Source: Lineus longissimus (taxonomy: Eukaryota; Nemertea; Pilidiophora; Heteronemertea; Lineidae). Taken from it: DNA of 64,000 nt. Shown one piece after another: positions 34,801 through 46,256 of the stretch. Both the position numbers and the translations under genes were made by a program. The DNA lies in contig NC_088312.1 of assembly GCF_910592395.1 (NCBI RefSeq), positions 13,266,001-13,330,000 on the forward strand. Reading direction: 5' to 3'. The notes beneath the pieces are model-generated. The model made no database searches, was not told the origin of the DNA, and saw only the letters and a program-made list of their open reading frames with translations. How positions within the stretch are numbered: position 1 is the stretch's first letter; each line of letters opens with the position of its first letter.

Positions 34801-36292
34801 CGCCAATTTGTTCTTGTCTTGCTAATATTCTATTAAACGACTGCATTAAAAGAATGATTTATCGTACGGCGTAGATTAAAGAGCAGTTATTTGAGCATCG
34901 AACTCAAGCTTTGGTTTCTTCGTTTATCTTAAAGGACTAACGGAGTTACATTTGTATTATGGGCATAATTACCAAGCTTGGCTGCCTAGTTACCTTCCAC
35001 TCTAGTATTTTCCATCAAGAAACTGTCCATAAAGTAAAAAAAATCACTGATTCTTCGAGTGATAACAATTAATGAATAAAAAATGAACGAATGACGAATA
35101 ACGGGGGTAAGAAATGTGACCCATCGCGACAGCAAAATCCGGCACATGTTGCTCTGAGTTTGGCAGATTGAGAGGGACTGGCATTGACTGGTTGATTCTT
35201 TCACTGTTGTCTGCCTTAGTTGTCCGCGTTTTTCCCCCATTATCCCCAATATGTGAGATATTTCCCTGGTTTTCTGTGACGGGCCAGAATTAGGTGATTC
35301 TAGATCAAGAATTACCCTTTAAAAGGCGTTATTACATTTCGTAAGCTCACAATGGGGAAATTTGAATGACCACTAACATGGAAGTAACCGAGCATGTCTG
35401 TCAGAGGTTCGTTTCCTCCCACGCTTCCATGAAAGTCGTGTGTCATTCGTAAAATTGCATCCACGTCGTCCTTATCTGCAACATCTGTATCTAATCATGG
35501 CTCAGCAAGATTTATTCTCCACCTAGCATCAATGAAGCCGGCGAAATATCCGCGACAGGTTGAGCTGTCGTCAAGAATCATGTCACTCTGCCATGAGAAG
35601 CTACCAAACATTCATATTTTATAAATTATTGCGACGTTTATTTATTACCTGTATGAATATAAAATGATATTTGTAATCCGACTCCAACTTTCCTTCAAGG
35701 CTCGTTACAGTCGTCTGGACGTCTTCAATTTAAAATTAACTGGTTTTTTATTTTCGTGAATTTTATGAATTTTGATACCGCGATTCGCAAACCCATAAAA
35801 ATCTAAAATAATTACCTACGTAATTAGAAAAGCAGAAAGAAATTTCGTATCTGCCAAATTATTATCGTGAATCAATGATTTTTCGCGACTAGCAAAATTA
35901 AGAATTTTAGTAGTATTTTTTCGAGGTTTTCGGTTTCCCCAGTCATTACGTTTCGAATCGTCATCGTCGTCGTCGTCGTCGTCGTCATAAACATCGTAAA
36001 TCCATAGCTGTATATGAAGAGAATAAAGCTTCCACGAGTCATCTCGATCGGCCAGCCAACACCTTGTGCCTTGTGCGTCAAATGTTATCGCATGTCACGT
36101 CTTGTTCCTGCCTTTCCATTTCGATGGTCTTTCACATGACTGCCTACATTGGTTAACGGTGTGACCAGGAGGGGGCTTTGGCAGAAAACACAAAAACTGC
36201 AATATTGCCACTAAACTATGTTTCCCAGGGGCATAGTGTGTCTCTTTACAGCGAGATAGGATGCCGGTGTATACAAATGTAAAGTTTACAAA
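34801..36292. other. Non-coding, with a (TCG)n microsatellite
   Basis: (TCG)7.7 occupies 35964-35986. No exon, RNA or element recognised otherwise. Confidence 0.45.
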
Positions 36293-37091
36293 GTAGTTGT
36301 AAGACAAGAAACACAGAAACGAATCAGAAACGAATCAGAAACGAATCAGAAACGCAGAAACGCAGGAACGAAACACAGAAACGAAAAGAAACGGGTTTTC
36401 ATAAAAGTTGGAATCGAGGCGCAGGCATAGATGGCACCTACCTCGATACGTTCCATGACCAAGTCGTTGTTATCGTCGTTAAAGTAAACTCTGAGGATGA
36501 ATTCATCAGGGGCACTAAGGGAGTGCACTCTTTTTGAGATGGTGGTGTAGTGCTTTGGTAGGTTCGACCCCTACAGCCTATTGTTTTTAGTGGTGGTGCA
36601 GTGCAATGTCTTGGTAGTGTAGTGTTCGTTCATGGGTTCAATTTTTAAAATCTGTATTTAGAGATCTGCTTTATGTTAATGAGGTTCAAGGTAAATTTGT
36701 CTTCATTATCATATGCAAATTAGGGTCGAAGTTTAGCCTAGAGACGGTGGTGTCGTGTTTCGGTAATGGGTTCGATTCCTGTCCTTGAGATTGTGGTGCT
36801 TTGAGGGAGGTTTACACATTTGCATAATGTATGAACTTCGGAACCAAGGAGCTCCGCTATCGCTATCTTGAGGCCTTGAGGAGGCTGAAATGGATATTTG
36901 GAAATGAGCATTCCTTCTTCCATTCCGACTGATCGAGTTACTGTTTTTGTTACACCGGCTTTCGTGGCAACAACCATGGCAAGAGGATGGTGTCTGCAGA
37001 CCAGAATTCGTCACAGAGTGGCGGTTCCTGCGTTTCTCTGTTTCGTTCCTGCGTTTCTGTTTCTTTTCTGTGTCTCTTGTTTTACAACTAC
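36293..37091. mobile_element. ~800-bp TIR element with terminal minisatellites and tRNA-like boxes
   Basis: GTAGTTGTAAGACAAGAAAC at 36293 and inverted ...CTCTTGTTTTACAACTAC ending 37091 are the ends. Each is followed inward by a minisatellite built of GAAACGAATCA or GAAACGCAGGAAC units (36308-36392; inverted at 37026-37075). The interior carries three copies of a TGGTGGTGTAGTG...GGTTCGA motif (about 36539-36580, 36588-36645, 36744-36790) resembling pol III A- and B-boxes (GGTTCGACCCC, GGGTTCGATTCC). No protein-coding capacity. Confidence 0.65.
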
Positions 37092-37384
37092 CCCAGTTGA
37101 CCTACGCTTAGATTCTGGAAACATGAAATGTTGTATAGACTGTATTTGATGAATTTCATGTAATAGGCACTGTATCTACTGATCGTGGATACATAAAATA
37201 GCCGACACGATCTTGGTTTGACCTAAATGTCAAGGTCACAGAGGTCTATGATTGGTCCACAGACCCACGAAGGAAAAGCTCTAATTTTAGGCTTTTTGAA
37301 TATTTATTCTTTTCATATGCGGTTGATGTATATCAACAGTAAGTAAAAGTATTGGCTATTTAAGATGATCCAATCTAATTTACG

Positions 37385-37462
37385 GTTCTACTCGGAGTCG
37401 AACGTACATTTAAAGGTCCTATTGCATAGTGGCAGTATTAACCACTAAGGCTCCTCCGGCCC
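37385..37462 (-). repeat. tRNA-like sequence, possible SINE head
   Basis: On the - strand GGAGCCTTAGTGGTTAA resembles an A-box and, about 50 nt on, CGTTCGACTCC a B-box, the spacing of a tRNA-derived pol III promoter. The stems do not pair well enough for a functional tRNA, so I call it a SINE head or tRNA relic. Confidence 0.4.
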
Positions 37463-39572
37463 TGTGAGACTCCAACCAGGCCCGGATTAGAATTTCAAAT
37501 ATTCCTGTGCACAAATATGCCTCGTTGGTTCGAAAATGCAGGGATGTCGAATGATGCCACAAGATGATCGGACAGAAATTCGGTATCAAGCTGGATCGGA
37601 GTCGGGGTCAAGGTCATTGGCTCAAGTGCCATCTAACTTAGATAGAACGGTGAATGCTTCATTCGCTATTAAAAAAAGAAGTAAATACTTGAAAATTCCT
37701 AGTAAATACTTTACAATCCCTCGGTACACCAAACAGAACTATAAGATGTACTATTAAGCGCAAGTAACACTGATGTGTCACAAAGGTGTACGATGATGAC
37801 CGGGTGCATCTAACAGAATCGGTCGTGCCTAATGTTAGGATTCGTGCGTGAGATCATGTTTGGATGACTGTGCAGGACCCTAGTGCAGGCCTACCTTTCT
37901 TCCATCTTTGCATATGCTCCTTTCCTCACAGTTAGGAGAATACTTGACTCGCCCAATACACTGTCTCATGTCAATAAACAAAGCTAGCTCGCACCTCGGC
38001 CTGAATTCAAATACATGTAATTCTATTGTCTCATCAAAGGATCATCAGAGCAAATCTTGATAACATCGACCGACATGGACAAACAACCTGTGAAAAAGCA
38101 TAGTTGATGCAAGCTTACCAAGACAGATTCTCCTAAAAGAAATTTCACTGTTAATTGCCTAATTTGAAGAGAAGTTTGAGAAGCTTAGCTTTACAAAAAA
38201 ACGCAAGCTCCGTTGGTACCTGTTTAATCCGACATAGTACCAGTTAATACTTGTGTTCCTAAACTGAGAAAGTGATCATTTGAATTGGTACACCCGGTAC
38301 ACTTTTCCAAACAGACAAACTAAGAATTGTGTTTTGTAGCTTGATTATCAGCAACCCAAGGGAAACCTAAGGGGAATAGGGAAATGTCATCAATCTCGAT
38401 CAAAGAGACAGAGAAAACTTACCACTAAATATCAAGGCCTAATTATTTCACCACTACTATGGTTTCTACAATAATTGTCTTTAATTCATTTTAGCCAAGT
38501 GTGCATGATCTTCATGCAGTACAGACCCCCTGACTGGAAGGGCCCCAGTGCACATATGAAATTATACTTCTATGGTGTTTTCTTGTGACCTTAGATATAT
38601 GTATAGATAATTGTCAATAAAAATCATGTTAATTTTGCGGTTTTTTTATTTCCTAGCGAAACAGATGAATGTCAACGGACATACCTATCTTGTTCTCTGT
38701 CCTATGTTCTCCGGGTCCTATGTTTCCCTGGTTCTAAGATCTCCCAATACTATAAATAATCAATTGTATGCTTTTGAAAAGATATGTGCTATGGAAAATG
38801 ACGTGGGTGATGTTGGGCTTGGTTTCACACAGCAGGGTGGCTTACAAATATCAAAGTTAAGTAATAAGGATAAAGGTCAGAGTTAGGACCGGTCAGGGTC
38901 AGAAGCCAGAATATGAGAGATGGTTAGGATTAGAAATACGAGTATTGACAGGGACAAGGTTTTTTCACCAACCTTTGCCCCCGAATAGTAAGATGCCTAG
39001 CAGCTTCGATGAAAACGATTTACCTGACCAAAACACACCGGAATCATCAGACCCGGGAACCATAGAGCCCAAAAGACCCGGGGAACATTGAGTTCGGGAA
39101 ACATTGCTCCCGATCGAATAGACAATGGTATCTTCTGCTCAAGGTGGATATCTGCTGACGTCACGGCTAATTGGTGAATTGGTAAATATCATGCGCGCAC
39201 TCTCGTATCTCTTCAACATGGTTTTCATGAAGAAAAGTTGCTACAAACCATCGTCCTGTTGAGATTTCTCTCGATAACATAATGATGCATAACCGATGAT
39301 GAATGGCTGTTGTCGTGACAAAATCGTATCCAAACTTTATTCTAAAATATCATGCAAGTCACGAGATAGGCGAGAAAAACTCCTCGTGTCCAAGTGAAAC
39401 CAACGACGATCGTGGACGTTGATATTGTTTCGTCACGCCATCCCCTTTGTTGAGATACGAATATGCAGGCGCAGTCTTTGTGAACAAATTTATCCATCTA
39501 TGACTAAAAAACAATCATTCCTTATGAAACTTCACTTCTACCTCTGCTATTCATTTCGCCCGGTTTGTCTAT
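37463..39572. other. Non-coding stretch
   Basis: Holds a weak inverted pair of TTCCCGGGTTC-like motifs (38690-38730 against 39045-39105) and the degenerate CCTGACC run at 38860-38940. No gene recognised. Confidence 0.4.
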
Positions 39573-39829
39573 TAGTCCGGGAGCAGAGTGGGTTAACCTT
39601 GCAATGTTGTATTAAGTTTTTTTTCTGTTGATTTTGGTAGCCCAGGACCTATATTTTCAGAAACTGCTTGATGACCTGTTGTCACCCTTGAGCAATTTGA
39701 GATATTCAAGATGGCGTCCAAGATGGCCGCCATTATATTTGAATGACCATAGCTCGCAAACTATTCATCCTAGGAAGATTATTTTTGTGTCTATACCTAG
39801 GTTTTAGGGGTCAACCTATCCATTAGAAC
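39573..39829. repeat. Left TIR of the PIN-nuclease element
   Basis: Inverse of 41636-41897; similarity ends at CCATTAGAAC (39820-39829). Confidence 0.85.
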
Positions 39830-40139
39830 AAATTATTAAACTGAAAATGTATTACATCATTGTCAATTCCAAGATGGCTGCCAAAATGGCCGCCGTAACA
39901 CAAAAACTGGCCTATCTCTTATAATATTTACCCTAGGACAGATATGAAAGTGTCTACCCCTGGGTATTTGGGGGCAACAAATCTGGTTTTACTAAATAAA
40001 AGTTCATATACTGATCATGCAATCTGGAAAGCCAAGATAGCCGCCAGTTGACGTATCTTCTATCATTAACTACAATGTAGTTGTTAAAGTACATTATCAG
40101 TTAGTATCAGTACATTCAGTTACCTGATTCATCCATCAA

Positions 40140-41630
40140 CTATGATGTCGGGTTACAGCAACCTTGATTATAACAGGCGCAAAATATTGTGCATTTCATG
40201 TTTGCGGAGGTGCAACTACAAGCACGTGTACTGCATGGAGTAGCACTGTGGCATCCACACTTTATCAGACGTAGTACCATCTCTGGTGCAAGTTCTACTT
40301 TATCTGGGAGGGTGACTGGTTGAAGAGACTTATTTTGGTCATCCTGCACCCAACCAAATTCCGTTGGTTCCAGCTGAGGTGAATCCTCTGCTTCAAGTGA
40401 CTGCCACACCAAGGCCTGATGATGCGCCCTTTTAACATTTTCCTTGAATGCCTCAGTTGTTGGTGGCAATGTACAAAACTTCGGTGTTGATGACCCTCTG
40501 CCCGTTTTCGACAGCCAAACCTTAAGCCTTGTATCAGACATTGAACTAGAATTTGTTTGTCCTTAGCATGCGGAAATGAAAGAAGTAGCCTGTTGAATAA
40601 CAGATGCGGCCATAGAATTGCCCGGTGTACCCAACAATGAGAGTGAGTGCCCTGATCGAAGCGTTTTGATAACAGTTGCCTTTCCAATTCCAAAATAAGA
40701 GGCAACTGTATCACATCCAGAAAGTGAATGTGCCGGCAATATACCTTCTACTATCTCAGAATGCTTTTGCACAGTTTTTCCAATGTCAATCACCGTCCTT
40801 CCTTTGATAGGGGATTCCATCAATACAACATTCTTGAGATTCGCCCTGTGATAATAATGCACTAACAGTACAAAGACATCAGTGTCATCAGCAACCACAG
40901 TGATCTTACTGTCTGCATTTTCCTCAGCACAACTCAAGACCTGTTGGGACAATAATGTTATCCGCTTCTTCATGCGAGTTTGATAAATCTGCCCGTGAGA
41001 TGACAATGACGCCCTGGCTGATTTCTATTGGCATAGGATCGGCTCCCGTCACCACCAACTTGTGACTTCGTGTGTTTTCCTCATGAAACGTTTTATCCTG
41101 GACTAAATCATCAACTATCAGTTGCATGAGTTGCTGCTTGTTTTTGGAACAGGCTAGTATGACTTTTTGCGCTGGAAGCTTGCTGTTGACTTGCAAGTGG
41201 TGAACCCTACTAACACCAGTTGCCCTAGATCCTCGGGTGACACTCTTTGTACTGTACTCATAGTATCTGTCAAATATCAGGTGTACGTCCTCAACTTTTA
41301 ACCTTTTTCCTATGGCACATCTGAAGTTCGTGATATAGTCCTTAACAGTCCCATCAGCAGGCCAAGGAACTACCCAGAGTATCGCGGAGCCATCGAGCAC
41401 GCTAATATTTGCACCACCAGCCACCCTATCAGACATCTCAACCATTAGATGTTTCTTCAAGGTTGATTTTGATTTGGCAATCCTCAATTCTCCAAAATCA
41501 TCGAACATGGACGTTGGAAATGGGGCAAGTTGATGATCAAGCACATCTTTAATGTCAATGTCCCGCCCACTAGCCTGTAGGCCAATCACCCTTGAGTAAA
41601 TCAGATTGGTGTCAAATACTTTAACAGCTC
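40140..41630 (-). pseudogene. FEN1/XPG-like (PIN-fold) nuclease with C-terminal CXC domain, decayed
   Basis: The - strand frame from about 41630 shows the acidic clusters of a PIN/FEN-type nuclease: SVLDGSAILW (Asp), VHLIFDRYYEYSTKS (Asp), NSHEEADNII (Glu/Asp), VVADDTDVFVLLVHYY (Asp pair), then a helix-turn-helix-like LSGCDTVASYFGIGKATVIK, as in flap nucleases. The C-terminal part has CTLPPTTEAFKENVKRAHHQ and ends in a cysteine-rich tesmin/TSO1-like CXC block (CGCHSATPCSTRACSCTS...CTIFCACYNQGCCN), probably metal- and DNA-binding. A one-base shift near 40945 and a TAA at 40563-40565 break it. I recognise this as a lineage-expanded uncharacterised metazoan family; full members have a longer N-terminus. 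Function in the element is inferred. Confidence 0.7.
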
Positions 41631-41635
41631 CGATG

Positions 41636-41897
41636 GTTCTAATGGATAGGTTGACCCCTAAAACCTAGATATAGACACAAAAATAATCTTCCTAGGATGA
41701 ATAGTTTGCGAGCTATGGTCATTCATATATAATGGCGGCCATCTTGGACGCCATCTTGAATATCTCAAATTGCTCAAGGGTGACAACAGGTCACCAAGCA
41801 GTTTCTGAAAATATAGGTCCTGGGCTACCAAAATCAACAGAAAAAAAAACTTGATACAACATTGCAAGGTAAAAATAGGCATTTGGCTCCCGGACTA
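41636..41897. repeat. Right TIR of the PIN-nuclease element
   Basis: Inverse of 39573-39829. Its inner edge abuts the open reading frame of the nuclease, and a CCATTAG| site there could act as a splice acceptor. Confidence 0.85.
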
Positions 41898-41947
41898 TAT
41901 TACTGCCTTTCACGGAGTACTAAAAGTATTATATTCTCTTTTATTCA

Positions 41948-42844
41948 TCATGTTAATAGCACATCCATACTATACAACGACCTGCGATGAATATCGAAGC
42001 CAGCGATTATCGGTTTCAACTGAACATGATTTCGCTTGGAAAGGCATCGCAAAACATTTGTCGCATTCGCAGGCAATGGAACCCATCCAACTGTGGGCTG
42101 GTGGCCCGGCCACTCGGCCCGAATAGTGAAGTCGAACGACACCTCTACCGCAGTTGATACCTTATATACTTTAGACCCAAACTTAGCTTTATACCCTAAC
42201 TGTATGATTTTGAACACACTCAACATAGTGGCGGCAGGTAACACGACGCCGATGATCTTATGATAGGCATTTTCCAGTTGATCAAAGGGCGGTGACAGTT
42301 TAGCGTGTCGCGTCGCGTCGCGTTTGTATTGTGATTTTGCCGCACTGCGTTTGTACGCTCCAGAACGGAACAAAACAATGCAAAACGCCGACGCTACGCG
42401 CCAACGTCCACTATTTAGCCTGAAATGACATGTTATTTGTTGTCCCACCCTGTATAGGCCCCCAGTCAAAAGGCCAGTCTCCGCAACCACTGATCTTGTG
42501 TAATTGGAAATGACCGATCCAATCGTAACTCGTCTGTACCCAGCTGGGAAAGAGCAAACAGGTATAACACGCGGGGGAGGTTTATTGATTGGCTATGATT
42601 TATGTTGACGTTGCCATGAAGCGAGGCAATCACACAGAGATTTGCGTAACCTTTGGTTTTCGGAACAGAGGCTAGGGGACACAGAGCTGACAATATGGCA
42701 TTTACCGACTGTGTGACGTGCCTGGGAACATGCTGGTGCGCGCGGTTGCTCGTGGCCCTTCGTGACCTGGTTGAGCTGGCGGCCGACCCTGGGCGTTGTG
42801 TTCTATTGTTAACACCCAAATCTAGGGCGAGATTTCCCATGTAA
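41948..42844. other. GC/CpG-rich block with long unassigned frames
   Basis: The - strand is open for 180 codons (42490-41948) and again for 124 (42840-42466); the + strand has a 49-residue Cys-rich frame from ATG 42695 (MAFTDCVTCLGTCWC). None matches a family I know. A GTCGC/GCGTC repeat lies at 42309-42330. The base composition could mark a CpG-rich promoter or a decayed element. Confidence 0.3.
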
Positions 42845-44984
42845 TTCTTCTAAGATCTTTAGTGATCTTACTAAGTTATGTCTACTTCTATTTTCTATAC
42901 ATCTATCCTTTACAAGATTCCTATAAGCTTCTTATTTAAGAACTGAAGAACTTAATTAATGCTTTTTTGGACAACTGAATGCTGATTTTTTTACTACCAT
43001 CTTATTATGTGTCTGATGCATAATGCGAGAGTCAGTGTGACAGAGGTCTGGGGCCCAACTGTACAGCAGCAGTCCGAACTTGCAGCATCTTCTATAACAT
43101 TAATTTTTGCGCGGTGACCTTTCCTAAAAAAGGTACGTTGAAAAAATAAAATTTATCATCTAACAGTAGCGATAACTCACCGTTATCACATCGCAACATG
43201 AGTCGGATCTGGACTCAGGATTCCCCAAACTTGAGTATATTGGACATTCTTAGATTACACGTCAGTTAGATTTTCCGTAACAGTCTGACTTGACGCCTCT
43301 GGCTATTTCACACTAAATGAGTTCAACAACTATTTATAACAGCCAGTAGCGCCCGTGGCTATTAAGCAATGTTATAGTAATGATGATTTAAGCAGGTCTG
43401 TCAACTGTGTGTCCATTTGGAGAAAAATGAATGGAGAAGGGTGTCATAATTTCTATTTTTGACTCTAAATGAACGAGTGAAGGCATCCTGACCAGGTGGC
43501 ATTGCGCTGTACTCCCCCATTCATTCAATCTTAAATTTAGGTCTTTCGTCAGCATCACTGTCATTCATATCTGAAGTAAAATGATAATGCAAAAAGAAAT
43601 ATCGCATAACGACTTAATTATCCTCGTACAATTTGGCTGGTGTTCGAATTTACCAGATGATGGACACTGGATTTTGCTTCATTCTTAATTTTAAGTCATT
43701 GGACTGCACCGCCTTTATTTTTCAATCTCATTCCACGGGAATGAAAGACACAGCCGAATGTACGGCTGGTGTTGAATTGGAGCGTACAATGTTACAGAGG
43801 AACGGGGCAAACAAATTGTCATCGATGATACCGCCTCAAATACCTCAAAGAAAGGGGTTAACGGTAATGATCGGCAATGGTTTTACTCACACCAAAATAG
43901 CATATTGTGACAAATGTTTTGAACGACCGCGCTGTTCCGTTTAAAGTGTCCCTTTCCGGTTTAAACTAGTACTAGCAATCACGAGAAATAATGTCCCGAA
44001 TCCTGACATCAAAGTACATTAGTCGCCAAAAACCGAAACTGGGAGAATCTAATCGTGTCTTGAAAACACAGTAATCAGGGAATACATGTAGTTATATGAC
44101 GTAACATTTATGCAACCCGATCAAAAGTCTTATGTTGTTTTATTGCCTATTTTTTCCAGGTATCGACATAAAACCTGGTAGTTGGCATGTGGTACTCATA
44201 ATGATCAATTTGCCCCTTTATATTATAGCGTCACTTTCAATATTCTTTTAAAGAATCGGTTATCTTTACGGCAGTCCCTGGTGTATTTTACATACAAACA
44301 ACTGGCTATTGTTACGACAGTCATTTTCCCTTTTGAGCCTCAATTCTATAAATCCTAATCCAAACCTAGGCCTAGTCCTAATCCATACCACTAACCTTAA
44401 TTAACCCTAACCCTTCCCTAAAGCTCTGTACACACTGACAACATTTTGGGAAACATGTTGACCAACATGTTGTCCAGGTGCACTACTAATAATATTAAGC
44501 AGTTGAAGAACCTAAAGTCGACTTAATTTTTATTGTTACGGTACCGTAAGAATAGGCACTTTGCATTTTAATTGAGTAGCGGTGGCGTGAACAAATATTA
44601 CCCGTTCAATTCAATTTTGTTGTGAAATTTCTATTTACTCCTGGCAGATGCAGTTTGGCAATAGATCTTTGTCTATCGACCCCTGCCTTTGCAAAATTAC
44701 AACAGAATGTCCCGCACGTCAAATTGACTCAATATGTACCCCTTTTTTTCCACCAGATAAGTTATATTTATTGTATGTACCTAAATGCAAACACCCCAGT
44801 GAATCAAGAGTAGGTTCTAATTTACTGACGACCGATAACGCTAGACTCGCGTACATTACCTTTTGGTGAGCGGACGTAGGACAAACGTATCTTTTTAATA
44901 ATATGCCTCAACTTCCTGCCCTTTATATGTAAGTAAAAAATGTAATATAAATTGAAAATATCTTAGTCGGATGCGATCTGTGGA
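42845..44984. other. AT-rich non-coding stretch
   Basis: Contains a degenerate CCTAATCC/CCTAACCC run at 44355-44422, probably weak telomere-like simple sequence. No exon recognised. Confidence 0.4.
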
Positions 44985-45005
44985 CCCCCCCCCCCCCCCC
45001 CCCCC
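44985..45005. repeat. C21 homopolymer
   Basis: Uninterrupted run of about 21 C; one of seven long C/G tracts in the window. Confidence 0.9.
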
Positions 45006-45240
45006 AACCAATGCGACCATCATAAGAATAGTGGACAATTCTAAAGACGCGATTATATAAAGAATGTCTGGAGGGCCATGTGTCCAGCTTAAAGAGGAAA
45101 AATAGGGTAATTAGAGCGATGCGTGTTATCTCAATGCTAACCCATGTCTATTTCGAAATGCCAAATGGTTTGAGAAGGTAAATATATCAACAGAGAAATG
45201 CCCTAAATACAGCCGCCTCCTGCCACGAGACAGCTGAGAG

Positions 45241-45888
45241 GATCAAAACAGCTCCCATTTTACACCACGCCAGAAACATGACCGTAGGATTATGATATTT
45301 CGTTTTGTTCTCTTAGTTTGTAGCTGTTGATGCTAATTTAAGATAAAGGGTAAGACAAGAAGTGTAACACTAACATAATGTGAGCGCATCCTTAATGAGA
45401 GTCAACACGTCTTGAAACTTAATACCAACATTACCAGAGAATTACCAAAGGACTTTAGAGAGACGTCGTCAGATGCGGAGATCAGAGTGAGCTGCTGGAA
45501 ACAACAACTTCCATATGTTAGTCTAATTTACTTCTTTTTATTAAGACTATTTGAAAATTATTATGGCAGCATTTGAAAAAGAAATTTCTCTTATATTGCA
45601 TCTGTATACTCCCAAGCTATTCGAAAGCTTAGAGGGTCAAAACCGATGCCATTTTTACTCCACACATGGAACATGACCGTAGGATTATGAGGTGTCGTTC
45701 TGTTCTCTTTGTAGCTGTTGACGCTAATTATAAGATGAAGGATAAGAGGTGTTACACTAACATGATGTAATCGCATCCCAATTGACAGTCAACACGTCCA
45801 AACACGTAAAACGATCATTGCCAGAAAGAACTTTAGAGAAACGTCTTCAGATCAAGAGTAAGCAGCTTTTGACCCAACGTCCTCCAAA
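45241..45888 (+). repeat. Direct duplication, two ~260-bp copies 394 bp apart
   Basis: 45241-45512 and 45635-45888 share AACATGACCGTAGGATTATG, GTTCTCTT..GTAGCTGTTGA.GCTAATT, ACACTAACAT.ATGT..GCGCATCC and GTCAACACGTC in the same order (about 75 percent identical by eye). Non-coding; origin unknown. Confidence 0.7.
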
Positions 45889-46026
45889 ACTGATGTCCAA
45901 TTCCTTGTTTTTATAGAGACGGTATGCCATAAGGTAGCCGTCAAAGTTAATCTCCCTACTCTCCACTATATTGAGAGTTTCTTTTTGTTTCCAGGTTGTA
46001 AGGTGACAATAATATAAAGGCCGGGT

Positions 46027-46256
46027 CTATTTGGCAAGCCGCTCGCCGAACAGGCATCTTTTTTTGTCCTGTTTGGAGAGCCGCTTGCCAAACAGCACTA
46101 AAAAGCCACCCTGTTCGGCCAGCTGGGCTTGCCAAACAGGTAAAAAATCTACCCTGCTTGGCGAGCTGGAGACTTTACAACACATTTGCCGATCGGAGGG
46201 CTCTCCATTCAGGACAAGAAAAAGTCGCTGTTTGGTAAGCCGGGCTTGCCAAATAG
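46027..46256. repeat. Array of four near-palindromes (27-29 bp)
   Basis: Four self-complementary units of the form CTGTTTGGAGAGC...GCTTGCCAAACAG at 46027-46053, 46069-46095, 46111-46139 and 46228-46256, separated by AT-rich spacers containing TAAAAA. A half unit (CTGCTTGGCGAGCTGG) lies near 46155. Each can fold into a hairpin with about 10-bp stem. Frames read through them on both strands are by-products. Confidence 0.75.

Larger units (their letters stand above)
39573..41897 (-). mobile_element. 2.3-kb TIR element carrying a PIN/FEN1-like nuclease gene
   Basis: Ends TAGTCCGGGAGC (39573) and GCTCCCGGACTA (41897) begin inverted repeats of 257 and 262 bp, about 93 percent identical by eye. The only coding region, on the - strand, fills the space between them. 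The flanks give TAT (or TA) as possible target duplication. TIRs contain YY1-like CAAGATGGCG (39707) and CAAGATGGCCGCC (39719), and related CCAAGATGGC units recur in the subterminal 39869-40050. No DDE transposase is present. The right TIR abuts the ORF, so an internal deletion of the gene's 5' part is likely. Confidence 0.85.

Noticed and set aside
36733-37014. Antisense ORFs of 93 and 79 codons
   Set aside because: They lie within the TIR element with tRNA-like boxes and show no protein features.
37385-37462. Functional tRNA gene
   Set aside because: A- and B-box look-alikes only; acceptor and T stems do not pair, so only a SINE/tRNA relic is kept.
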